Shown: in pieces, positions 33,340 to 42,358 of the stretch
How positions within the stretch are numbered: the stretch's first letter is position 1
Layout: each line of letters starts with the position of its first letter
From: an uncultured Prevotella sp.
GTDB taxonomy: Bacteria; Bacteroidota; Bacteroidia; Bacteroidales; Bacteroidaceae
Direction: 5' to 3'
Assembly: GCF_946407605.1 (NCBI RefSeq)
Contig: NZ_CAMJOS010000007.1
Span: 44,800 to 108,799 of the forward strand
DNA length: 64,000 nucleotides
Program-made: the position numbers and the translations under genes
Notes under the pieces: model-generated
The model's input: the letters and a program-made list of their open reading frames with translations, nothing else
Database searches by the model: none
What the model was told of the DNA's origin: nothing

Positions 33340-36146
33340 AACGGTTTACACTACATATCATCATTGCCATGCTGTCTGCTATTCCCACAGCAAACTGGGC
33401 ACAGGGCATTCCTCTGCTGAAAGCATATATGGCAGAGGACTACAAGGCGCATAATATCAATTTCGATATCTATGCAGGTAAGAACGGTATAGTCTATGTG
33501 GCCAACTTTGAAGGTCTGCTCTATTACGACAAAGCCAATTGGCACATCATCCATACGCCAGGTATCACGCGTGTTACCTCGCTCTACTGTGACAAGCAGG
33601 ACCGTCTTTGGGCTGCTGGATATAACTTCCTGGGCTATCTGGATACCGACAACCAGGGTTCGCCGATGCTTCATGCTATCAATTTAGGCAACATTCGTGG
33701 TGAGGTGGGGCAGCTTCGTGAGGTCAATGGGCAGTTGGGCTTCCGTCTGTCTAACGGCAAAAGCTATCTGGTGAAGGGTGAGTCCGTTGTTGAGACGGGC
33801 AACCTGGAAGAAATCCACAACTATACCCATCAGATTACCTTGGACGATGAACTGCGTGTCAACATCATGGAGGGTAACGGACTCTTCATCGAAGATAATA
33901 AAGGTAAGGTCGTCTGTCATTATAGTGAGGACAACGGTCTTAGCAGCAATACCATCAACAGTATCAGCTACGATGGACACGGCACCCTCTGGGGAGCTAC
34001 CAACAAGGGTCTCTTTGCGATGGCCATCCCGTCGAAATATGCTCACTATGGCCTCACAGAAGGTATTAAAGGTGAGATTTCTGACATCGAGCAGTTAGAC
34101 TCTGTCATCTTCGTCAGCACCTCTAATGGTGTCTTCCGTCGTATGGGCAACTTTTTCGAACCTGTGGAAGGTGTCACTCACGGCTGCTCGCAGTTGTATC
34201 AGACAGGCAAGAGTCTGTTGGCTGCTACTGGTGTGGGTGTCTATAGTATTCCCAAATACGGCACTGCGCGTCAATTGTCTCACGAGAGTGCTATCTCCGT
34301 GATGGGTACTCCTGACAGGTTCTATTGTGGTGAGCTGAACCAAGTGATGCTTTATACAAATGGCGATGGCACTCTTGTTGCCGATGTAGAGAAAGCCACA
34401 GATATCCATCTCGACAATAACGACTGCCTGTGGATTCAGGATATCTACGGACAGGTATGGAACAGGAGCAAGGACGAGTCCAACTTCAAATTGGTATCCG
34501 ATAGTCAGACTGTGGCCTCTATGGTTATCAAAGACGGAATGGTTGACGTCATCACATCTGCCGAGGGCAACGACTATCCTCTGTTTACCATCACCGACAA
34601 GTATGGCTACACCTGGATGACCAACTATGAAGGTAGGCATCTCTATGCCCTGAAGGACAACAAGCGCGTTGAGGCCTACCAGCAGGAACTTGCTCCTTTC
34701 TCCAATTATGTCATCAAGGCCCTGCTTCACCAAAAGGACTTCCTTTGGTTTGGTGGTGAGTTCGGCCTGATTACCATAGGACATCAGTTTACTGATGTCT
34801 CTATGACGACGACACCGCAGTTGTTTATTCGTTCTGTGGTGCTCAATGCCGACAGTGTTATCTGGGGAGGTTTTGGTCCGCAGCCCGAGAAGTTGTCGAC
34901 TTTCGATAGTGACCAGCGTAATATCACCATCTCCTATGCCCTTGACTATCCGCCCCTTTCTGGTGATGCACGCTATCGTCACCGTGTCAATAATGGCGCG
35001 TGGTCAGTATGGTCTACCAACACTTCTACCACTTTCACCAACATAGCCTATGGCTACTATACTTTTGAGGTGCAGGCCGTTGATGCCTTTGGCAGGACTA
35101 CGGATTCCGTGAAGCTTGACTTCAGAATCCGCTATCCGTTCTTCATGCGTTGGTACATGGTGCTACTCTACGCCTTGATATTCGCCTTTATTATCTATCT
35201 CATCGTCATGTGGCGCATGCGACAGCTGGTGAAGGATAAAATTCGTCTGGAGAATATCGTGCAGGAGCGTACTGCCGAGGTGGTAAAACAGAAGGACGAG
35301 ATTGAAGAGAAGTCAAAGAGCTTACAGGCAGCACTCGACGAACTGGCCCAGGCTCAGAAAGAGCTCATCCGTCAGGAGAAGATGGCTACGGCAGGTAAGC
35401 TGACCCAAGGTCTTATCGACCGCATCCTCAACCCCATGAACTATATCAACAACTTCTCCAAACTGTCGTGTGGTTTGCTGAAAGACCTGAAAGCCAACAT
35501 CGAGGACGAGGAAGAGCACATGACTCAGGATACCTTTGAGGATACGATGGATGTCATCGATATGCTTGACCAGAACCTGCAGAAGGTGGAACAACACGGT
35601 GTCAACACCACTCGCACGCTGAAGGCTATGGAGGAGATGCTGAAAGACCGTAGTGGTGGCATCATCGCTATGGATCTTGTTCCTGTGTTAAATCAGGACG
35701 AGGAGATGGTTCATAACTATTTCGACGCTGATATCAAGAAATATGGCATCAAGACTCTGTTCAATATTCCTATGGATGTTATTAACATCAAAGGTAATCC
35801 CGAGCAGATGAGCATGACGATGATGAGTATGCTGGGCAATGCCGTCTATGCTGTCGTCAAGAAGGCACAGCGCGAGCAGTATGCCCCAGAGGTAAGTGTC
35901 AGCGTCAGCACCTCCGATGACCATTACATCATTGTCATCTGCGATAATGGTATTGGCATCGAGGATACTATCATAGACAAGATTTTCGACCCCTTCTTTA
36001 CCACGAAACCTACTGGCGAGGCCGCTGGTGTAGGTCTGTATCTGAGCCGTGAGATTATTCAGAACCTCGGCGGCGATATCAGCGTGAAGTCAGAGAAGGA
36101 CGTTTATACAGAATTCACAATCACATTACCAATTCTTCAAAACTGA
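33336..36146 (+). CDS. Propeller-type sensor kinase lacking the phospho-acceptor histidine
   Basis: A 936-residue membrane sensor. After a signal peptide (MLSAIPTANWAQ) come periplasmic two-component-regulator propeller repeats, a Y_Y_Y-like domain (RYRHRVNNGAWSVWSTNTST), one membrane helix near 605-625 (FMRWYMVLLYALIFAFIIYL) and a cytoplasmic coiled coil. In the HisKA position the sequence is GLIDRILNPMNYINNF. The next gene has GIAHEIQNPLNFVINF, so His is replaced by Asp (D695). The ATPase part looks intact: N-box N835, DNGIGIED from D870 and FFTTKP. It could be a pseudokinase that regulates the small kinase next to it. Confidence 0.85.
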   Translation: MKRFTLHIIIAMLSAIPTANWAQGIPLLKAYMAEDYKAHNINFDIYAGKNGIVYVANFEGLLYYDKANWHIIHTPGITRVTSLYCDKQDRLWAAGYNFLGYLDTDNQGSPMLHAINLGNIRGEVGQLREVNGQLGFRLSNGKSYLVKGESVVETGNLEEIHNYTHQITLDDELRVNIMEGNGLFIEDNKGKVVCHYSEDNGLSSNTINSISYDGHGTLWGATNKGLFAMAIPSKYAHYGLTEGIKGEISDIEQLDSVIFVSTSNGVFRRMGNFFEPVEGVTHGCSQLYQTGKSLLAATGVGVYSIPKYGTARQLSHESAISVMGTPDRFYCGELNQVMLYTNGDGTLVADVEKATDIHLDNNDCLWIQDIYGQVWNRSKDESNFKLVSDSQTVASMVIKDGMVDVITSAEGNDYPLFTITDKYGYTWMTNYEGRHLYALKDNKRVEAYQQELAPFSNYVIKALLHQKDFLWFGGEFGLITIGHQFTDVSMTTTPQLFIRSVVLNADSVIWGGFGPQPEKLSTFDSDQRNITISYALDYPPLSGDARYRHRVNNGAWSVWSTNTSTTFTNIAYGYYTFEVQAVDAFGRTTDSVKLDFRIRYPFFMRWYMVLLYALIFAFIIYLIVMWRMRQLVKDKIRLENIVQERTAEVVKQKDEIEEKSKSLQAALDELAQAQKELIRQEKMATAGKLTQGLIDRILNPMNYINNFSKLSCGLLKDLKANIEDEEEHMTQDTFEDTMDVIDMLDQNLQKVEQHGVNTTRTLKAMEEMLKDRSGGIIAMDLVPVLNQDEEMVHNYFDADIKKYGIKTLFNIPMDVINIKGNPEQMSMTMMSMLGNAVYAVVKKAQREQYAPEVSVSVSTSDDHYIIVICDNGIGIEDTIIDKIFDPFFTTKPTGEAAGVGLYLSREIIQNLGGDISVKSEKDVYTEFTITLPILQN

Positions 36147-36153
36147 TACGACT

Positions 36154-36969
36154 ATGGAGAAGCAAATGGAAGACCTGCAACAGAAACTGAAGGAACAGGA
36201 GAAACTGGCATCGCTGGGATTGCTCAGTGCAGGCATAGCCCATGAAATTCAAAACCCGCTGAACTTTGTCATCAACTTCAGCAAGATGTCCGATAAGCTG
36301 TTGGGCGACCTGACAGATATTGTTGAGGACAATGAGGATAAGCTGTCTGACGATGACCGCGAGGAAGTGGAAGATATCGTAGCCGACCTGAAAGAGAATA
36401 TGGCAAAGATTGTGGAACACGGCGAGCGAGCTATCAGCATCATCCGTGGCATCCTGCTTATGTCGCGAGGCAAGGACAACGAGTACCTGCCTACAGACGT
36501 CTGCCGTCTGGTGAAGGAGTATGTGTGGCTGGCCTATCATGCTATGCGTGCCAATGACAAGAGCTTCAACATCAGCATCAAGGAGAACTATCAGGAGGGC
36601 ATCCCCCAGATGATGGTCATTCCCCAGGACCTAAGTCGTGCTGTTCTCAACATCATGAACAATGCCTGCTATGCCGTCCGTCAGCGCAGTCAGCAGGAGT
36701 CCGACTATCAGCCCACGATAGAAGTTGAGGTGTCAGCCAGCGATATGCTGAGAATCGTCATCAAGGATAATGGTACAGGCATGAGCGACGAGGTGAAGCA
36801 GCGTCTCTTCGATAATTTCTTCACCACCAAACCTGTAGGGCAGGGTACTGGACTCGGCATGGGCATCACCCGCGATATTATTGAGAACAAACATGGAGGC
36901 AAACTTTCCTTCGATTCCAAGCTCGGACAAGGTACCAGCTTCACATTTGAGATACCTATCAAGAAGTAA
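36154..36969 (+). CDS. Soluble histidine kinase
   Basis: A 271-residue cytoplasmic kinase with no membrane segment or sensor domain. A short coiled coil (MEKQMEDLQQKLKEQEKLAS) leads to a HisKA dimerisation helix with acceptor H30 (LSAGIAHEIQNP), then a HATPase domain with IMNNACYAV (N-box), DNGTGMS (G1), FFTTKP (F) and GTGLGMGI (G2). It is closely similar to the catalytic end of the preceding sensor, so one probably arose from the other. I infer that the upstream membrane protein senses and this protein supplies the phosphate for the receiver of the 30595 gene. It lies 7 bases after the sensor and 3 before the NRPS. Confidence 0.9.
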   Translation: MEKQMEDLQQKLKEQEKLASLGLLSAGIAHEIQNPLNFVINFSKMSDKLLGDLTDIVEDNEDKLSDDDREEVEDIVADLKENMAKIVEHGERAISIIRGILLMSRGKDNEYLPTDVCRLVKEYVWLAYHAMRANDKSFNISIKENYQEGIPQMMVIPQDLSRAVLNIMNNACYAVRQRSQQESDYQPTIEVEVSASDMLRIVIKDNGTGMSDEVKQRLFDNFFTTKPVGQGTGLGMGITRDIIENKHGGKLSFDSKLGQGTSFTFEIPIKK

Positions 36970-36972
36970 TAC

Positions 36973-39900
36973 ATGTTACAACCAAACAAAGCTAAATTTA
37001 TTCTTAGGCTTTTGGATTCATTCAAGGCGAATGAAGACAAGGTAGCTGTCGTTGACCAAAATGGCCAGCGACAGACCACATATAAAGAATTATTCACGAA
37101 TGCCTGCAGAGTAGCAGCATATTTACAGCAAAAACAATATTCCCCTCACTCCTTTATAGGTATCTGCTTGCCGACATCAATGGAGTATGTAGCTTCAGAA
37201 ATTGGCATTTGGTTAGCAGGACATGCTATCGTTCCTATGGGTGATAAATATCCCCAAGACCGCATCGACTATATCATGCATCATTGTGAATCGCCATTAT
37301 TAATTAATGACGATGTTGTTCAAGCAATGATGAAGACAGAACCAATAGAAGACTATGTTCTTCCTAACGAGGATGATATCAATGCGCTTTTCTATACTTC
37401 TGGTAGTACTGGAACTCCTAAAGGCGTGATAGACACCTTCGCATCTTTTAGAATTCCTCCTTCAGATGAGTCAATAATCGACGAGGAGAATATTACCGTC
37501 ATGGGAATCACGGCTCCCATGTATTTTGTTGCTTGTAAACAACTATATACAATTCTTCTAAAAGGTGGTACAGCCAACATCATTCCGTTAGAAATCATTA
37601 AAGATATCCGTCTGTTTGAAACTTATCTAAAAAAACACCAAATAGAGTTTGTTTTCATTCCTCCCAATGCTCTCGCCTATTTTCACAACAAGTCACCCTA
37701 TCTAAAAGTTGTAATTGCAGCATCTGAGAGGCTCTCAAGAATAGCATCTTCTGATTTTAAGATTTATAATCGTTATGGGCAGACAGAGACTGGTGGTGCT
37801 ATTTTTTCATTTCTCGTAGATAAAGAATACGAAAACACACCTATCGGCAAGCCAGACAAAGATGTTGAGTATTGTATTTTGGATTCGAAGGGCAAGCCTG
37901 TCGCACAAGGGGAAGAAGGTGAATTATGTGTTCGAGGACAATTTACCACTGGTTATTACAAAGAACCAGAACTAACTAAGAGACTCTATAGTGGTGGATG
38001 GTTACACACAGGTGATATTGTTTATCAACAACCTGATGGCAATGTCATTTATGTTAATCGTAAGGACTGGATGGTAAAGATCAATGGCCAGCGTGTAGAA
38101 CCAGGTGAAGTTGAGGCTGTCATTAAGCAGGTTGAAGGCGTGGAAAACGCAATTGTCAAGGGCTTTTCCGCTAAGAACAGGCAGTTCCTGTGTGCCTATT
38201 TTATTGCCAATAACAACGTTACGGAAGATACTATTCGTGCGTATTTGCGCTCTAAGCTGCCAGCATATATGGTTCCTGCTTATTTTGTGAAGATGGATAG
38301 CTTCCCTCTTCTTCCCAATGGAAAGACAGACCGTAAGTCACTGGTTTCTCCTGTCAATAAGACAGAAGATAACGTACGGGCTCCATACGCTGCACCTACC
38401 AATAATACTGAGCGTCAACTCTGCGAAGCCTTTGAAAAGACATTATCAGTTGACCATGTTGGTATTGAGGACGATTTCTTTGAACTTGGCGGTGATAGTA
38501 TTAGAGTGATGGAAGTCCAGTCTCTGTGTCCGGAACTGGCTCTTTCTTCGCAGATGATATATGAGAATCGCACGCCGAAGAATATTGCAGATGTCTGCGC
38601 ACACTATGAGCAAGTCAGTTACGCACTACAGAAAGACTATCCGCTTAGCCAGACCCAGTTAGGTATTTACGTGGAGTGCATGTCGCGTCAAGGAGAAGTG
38701 GCTTATAATAATGGAATGCTTTTTCAACTAAAGCCGACAATTGACATTGACCGACTTTCCAAAGCATGTGAAACGGTTGTTGAGGCCCATCCATTCGTCA
38801 AGACCCGATTATTTGTTGATAGCCAAGGTAATCCAAGACAATTGCGGAATGACGCTGAACCATACCATCAGAGCGTGGAAACTCTGACTCAGCAAGAGTT
38901 CGAAAAGTTGGAGCAGAAACTGATTTGTCCTTTCGACCTGCTCAATGACCGCCTCTATCGCATGCGTATCCTAAAGACACCTGAAACACAGTATTTGTTT
39001 ATGGACTTCCATCATATCATATTTGATGGTATGTCTTATAATATTCTCCTTCAAGACTTAAAGGATGCTTACGAGCAATTACCTGTCAAAAAGGAAGATT
39101 TTTCAGGATATGAAGTTGCTTTAGAAGAGGAGTCATCACGTAAGACTGATGCATACCTTTCTGCTAAAACGTGGTACAAGGAACATTTCAAAGATATAAA
39201 GGTTTCATCTCTTCCTATATCAGAGAAGCAGGATTCGCCAATCACTTTTGGACAAGAATATCTTGAACTAACTGTTGACTACAAGCAATTGGAGGATGCA
39301 TGCAATCGTTTAAATGCCACGCCTAACGTGCTGACAACCACCGTGTTTGGCTATCTGTTAGGTATCAACACACATGCACAGGAATCACTTTTCGCTACAA
39401 TCTATTCAGGGCGACAAGATTTAAAGACCCAGCGGACGGTGGCCATGCTCGTCAAGACCTTACCAGTCTATACCAAATGGGATAAGGAAACGACTGTTAA
39501 GGATTTGCTTCATGATGCAAAACAACAGCTGATGGGTAGTATGAGCAATAGTCTTTTCTCTTTTGCTGAAATCAAAGCCATGAATAATGCTATCAACAGC
39601 CATATCCTGTTCGCTTACCAAGGCGACTTGAAATCAAGTGATAGTGAATGGTTCACCTATCAGCCCTTGATTGAGAATGCCACTGGAGAGAATTTGGCTT
39701 TTGAAATCATATGCAACAATAACAAATTAATATTGCGCACCGAATACCATAGCAACGAATACACTCAGTCATATATCCAAAGACTGATGCATTGTTATGA
39801 TACCATTCTTGAAGGCTTCCTCAATTCTAAATCCGAGAGCAAACGTCTCTGCGAACTTCCTATTCTGTCCGATGATGAGCAACAGGCCATTCTGTCATTA

Positions 39901-42345
39901 GGAACTGGCGAACATTTAGATTACGACCAAACAGAGACAATTGTAGATCTTTTCCATCGTCAAGCCCAACTTACACCTAATAACATTGCTGTAGTTGATG
40001 AGGTTTCAGGAATCACCTATGCCGAACTGGATCGCAGATCTGACCTGTTGGCCACAGCACTAAGAAAGGCGGGAGTCAACACCGATACCTTTGTAGCTAT
40101 TATGCTTCCCAGACGCAAAGAGTTCCTCATCGCTGTGCTCGCTGTGTTCAAGGCTGGTGGCGCCTACATTCCACTTGACAGTGATTATCCCAAGGAGCGT
40201 CTTGCCTTTATGCTGAAAGATTCCGATGCTCACCTGTTAATTACTACAGACACCATGTTGAAGGAAAGTCAGACAGAGCCATATTTCCCAAGAGAAAAGC
40301 AGTTGCTCATCGATGATTTTGATTTCAATGAGTCGTCGGATTATCCCGTCAATTTCTCGCAGCCATCAGGTCTTGCCTACATGATTTATACATCAGGAAC
40401 GACAGGAAAGCCTAAGGGAGTGATGATTGATCATAAAAACTTGAGTGCATTCTTGCAATTCCGTATTGACCTTCTGCATCTGACTCAAGAGGAGCGTTGT
40501 GCACAGCATGCTAGTTTTAGTTTCGACGCATCGCTCGACGATCTGTTGCCACCTCTTGTCAAGGGTGCGCAAGTTCATATTCTCTCTTCTGATTTGCGTC
40601 ACGACATAAAAGGAATGAATGACTATTTCGTGAGGTACAAAATAACGGGTCTCACTTTAAGTACGCAACTTGGCATAGAGATACTAAGTAATTACAGTCT
40701 TTCTCTCAGATATCTGATGTTGGGAGGCTCGAAAATGCAACATATTCCCACAGGAACTACCAAAGTCATTAATGGCTACGGCCCAACAGAATTTACTGTC
40801 TGTTCCTCTTATTATATACTGGATCAGGATGAAAAGTATAGTAATATTCCTATCGGAAGGCCCGTTCCCAACAGCATCTCTGTCGTTGTTGATCACGAGG
40901 GGCGTTTAGTTCCTCAAGGAACTGTTGGTGAACTTTGTCTCATTGGTCGGCAGATGTCCCGCGGATATTGGAAACAGGAAGAACTGACAAAGGAACGCTT
41001 CGTTGACTGTTCTTTCCTAAGTGACCAGAAAATGTATCGCACTGGTGATTTGGTCCGTTGGAACGAGGACGGTTTGCTGGAATACATAGGCCGCATTGAT
41101 AATCAAGTTAAACTACATGGTTATAGGATAGAGCCTGAGGAGATAGAAAACAAGATCAGTCTCTGTCCTGGAGTGATTTCCACAGCTGTTGTTGTACATA
41201 AACAGGAAAATGTCGAGTTTCTTGTTGCTTTTTATACATCTGAAAGTAATAAAGAGTTGCCTGACATTCAGAAAACGCTGATGGAACAGTTGCCCAGTTA
41301 TATGGTACCTAGCCAATTGATTAGAATAGATCAAATGCCTAAGACGCCCAATGGTAAAATAGACCGTCGACAACTGAATGAATCTGTTAGTAGTCTACTT
41401 GATAATACTGGAACTCTCGTAGAACCATCAAACCAGAAAGAAAAAATTCTTCTCGACTTGACAAAAACACTGTTGAGAATCAACAATATTGGTGTAACTA
41501 ACGACCTGACGCTACTTGGTCTTTCTTCTCTTGATGCCATCAAATTGTCATCTATGGCAGACAAGAAAGGCATAAGACTGAAAGTCAACGATATCCTCAA
41601 TTATAAGACTATTCGTAGTATCGTTAATCGTGGGTTGTCTTTTGGGCATTGGCTGAACAAATACGATCCCAATAAACCCATCGTGGTTGCTGTTCAGGGT
41701 TTCTCGCCTCACCAGGTGCAAACTTATTTTGATGCATTGTGCTCGAGATTCTCTGTATTCATTTTTGCTTCTCTTGACGATTACTATGATGAGATGTTTA
41801 ATTATCAATTAAAGTCTGAAATCATTGCAAGATACGTAAAGCTACTCCATGAGGTGTTGCCGTTTGATGCACATGTTCATGCTTTTACAGGTCACTGCGT
41901 TGGTGGTGAGCTGGCCTACCGTTGTGCTGCTAAGTGGCAGGCAGAGACGGGGCAATCACCAAAAATTGTTGTTCTGAATACGCTTCTCCGTACTGACGAA
42001 GAAGTACATCAGATGTTGCCTCCAAAAGCTGTTGTTAATCAAATGTCTCCCGAACGTCAAGAGAAATTCAATGAATGGCTGGTCCAGCACGAAAGAGTCA
42101 CTAAAACGCTTGATAATGTCCCAATGCCGTCATTCAAGGGCGATGTGGTTATTTTTAGAGCTCCAGAGCCTTTCCTGGCAGTCAATCTGCTAACAATTGA
42201 TGAAGAAGGTTTTGCCCGTCGCGATTCAATCAATATGCAGCGTTGGCATGAATTGCAGCCTCAAATCGAAGTTGTTACTATCGCAGCAAATAATTTTACA
42301 ATGCTTGAACCACAATACGCGAACTTATACTTAGAAAAAATATAA
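36973..42345 (+). CDS. Two-module nonribosomal peptide synthetase, A-PCP-C-A-PCP-TE
   Basis: A 1790-residue NRPS. Domains are A1 (about 10-460; SGSTG 143-147, K451), PCP1 (GGDSI, Ser509), C (HHIIFDG 680-686, intact), A2 (about 975-1470; SGTTG 1141-1145, FDAS 1184-1187, K1462), PCP2 (GLSSL, Ser1519) and TE (about 1565-1790). A1 lacks the Asp that holds the amino group (APMYFVACKQ in the A4 region), so its substrate may not be an ordinary amino acid. The A2 pocket reads roughly D-A-D-T-M-G-G-V-C-K, nearest to aromatic-type codes. The TE has GHCVGG (Cys1642) instead of GxSxG, and Asn1774 where the catalytic His is expected. The expected product is a two-unit compound. Base composition is visibly more AT-rich than the neighbours, a sign of transfer. 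Confidence 0.93.
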   Translation: MLQPNKAKFILRLLDSFKANEDKVAVVDQNGQRQTTYKELFTNACRVAAYLQQKQYSPHSFIGICLPTSMEYVASEIGIWLAGHAIVPMGDKYPQDRIDYIMHHCESPLLINDDVVQAMMKTEPIEDYVLPNEDDINALFYTSGSTGTPKGVIDTFASFRIPPSDESIIDEENITVMGITAPMYFVACKQLYTILLKGGTANIIPLEIIKDIRLFETYLKKHQIEFVFIPPNALAYFHNKSPYLKVVIAASERLSRIASSDFKIYNRYGQTETGGAIFSFLVDKEYENTPIGKPDKDVEYCILDSKGKPVAQGEEGELCVRGQFTTGYYKEPELTKRLYSGGWLHTGDIVYQQPDGNVIYVNRKDWMVKINGQRVEPGEVEAVIKQVEGVENAIVKGFSAKNRQFLCAYFIANNNVTEDTIRAYLRSKLPAYMVPAYFVKMDSFPLLPNGKTDRKSLVSPVNKTEDNVRAPYAAPTNNTERQLCEAFEKTLSVDHVGIEDDFFELGGDSIRVMEVQSLCPELALSSQMIYENRTPKNIADVCAHYEQVSYALQKDYPLSQTQLGIYVECMSRQGEVAYNNGMLFQLKPTIDIDRLSKACETVVEAHPFVKTRLFVDSQGNPRQLRNDAEPYHQSVETLTQQEFEKLEQKLICPFDLLNDRLYRMRILKTPETQYLFMDFHHIIFDGMSYNILLQDLKDAYEQLPVKKEDFSGYEVALEEESSRKTDAYLSAKTWYKEHFKDIKVSSLPISEKQDSPITFGQEYLELTVDYKQLEDACNRLNATPNVLTTTVFGYLLGINTHAQESLFATIYSGRQDLKTQRTVAMLVKTLPVYTKWDKETTVKDLLHDAKQQLMGSMSNSLFSFAEIKAMNNAINSHILFAYQGDLKSSDSEWFTYQPLIENATGENLAFEIICNNNKLILRTEYHSNEYTQSYIQRLMHCYDTILEGFLNSKSESKRLCELPILSDDEQQAILSLGTGEHLDYDQTETIVDLFHRQAQLTPNNIAVVDEVSGITYAELDRRSDLLATALRKAGVNTDTFVAIMLPRRKEFLIAVLAVFKAGGAYIPLDSDYPKERLAFMLKDSDAHLLITTDTMLKESQTEPYFPREKQLLIDDFDFNESSDYPVNFSQPSGLAYMIYTSGTTGKPKGVMIDHKNLSAFLQFRIDLLHLTQEERCAQHASFSFDASLDDLLPPLVKGAQVHILSSDLRHDIKGMNDYFVRYKITGLTLSTQLGIEILSNYSLSLRYLMLGGSKMQHIPTGTTKVINGYGPTEFTVCSSYYILDQDEKYSNIPIGRPVPNSISVVVDHEGRLVPQGTVGELCLIGRQMSRGYWKQEELTKERFVDCSFLSDQKMYRTGDLVRWNEDGLLEYIGRIDNQVKLHGYRIEPEEIENKISLCPGVISTAVVVHKQENVEFLVAFYTSESNKELPDIQKTLMEQLPSYMVPSQLIRIDQMPKTPNGKIDRRQLNESVSSLLDNTGTLVEPSNQKEKILLDLTKTLLRINNIGVTNDLTLLGLSSLDAIKLSSMADKKGIRLKVNDILNYKTIRSIVNRGLSFGHWLNKYDPNKPIVVAVQGFSPHQVQTYFDALCSRFSVFIFASLDDYYDEMFNYQLKSEIIARYVKLLHEVLPFDAHVHAFTGHCVGGELAYRCAAKWQAETGQSPKIVVLNTLLRTDEEVHQMLPPKAVVNQMSPERQEKFNEWLVQHERVTKTLDNVPMPSFKGDVVIFRAPEPFLAVNLLTIDEEGFARRDSINMQRWHELQPQIEVVTIAANNFTMLEPQYANLYLEKI

Positions 42346-42358
42346 AAAACTGTCTGTC

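Noticed and set aside
34095..34982. 295-codon open frame opposite the propeller sensor gene
   Set aside because: Lies within a coherent sensor-kinase reading frame and shows no domain.
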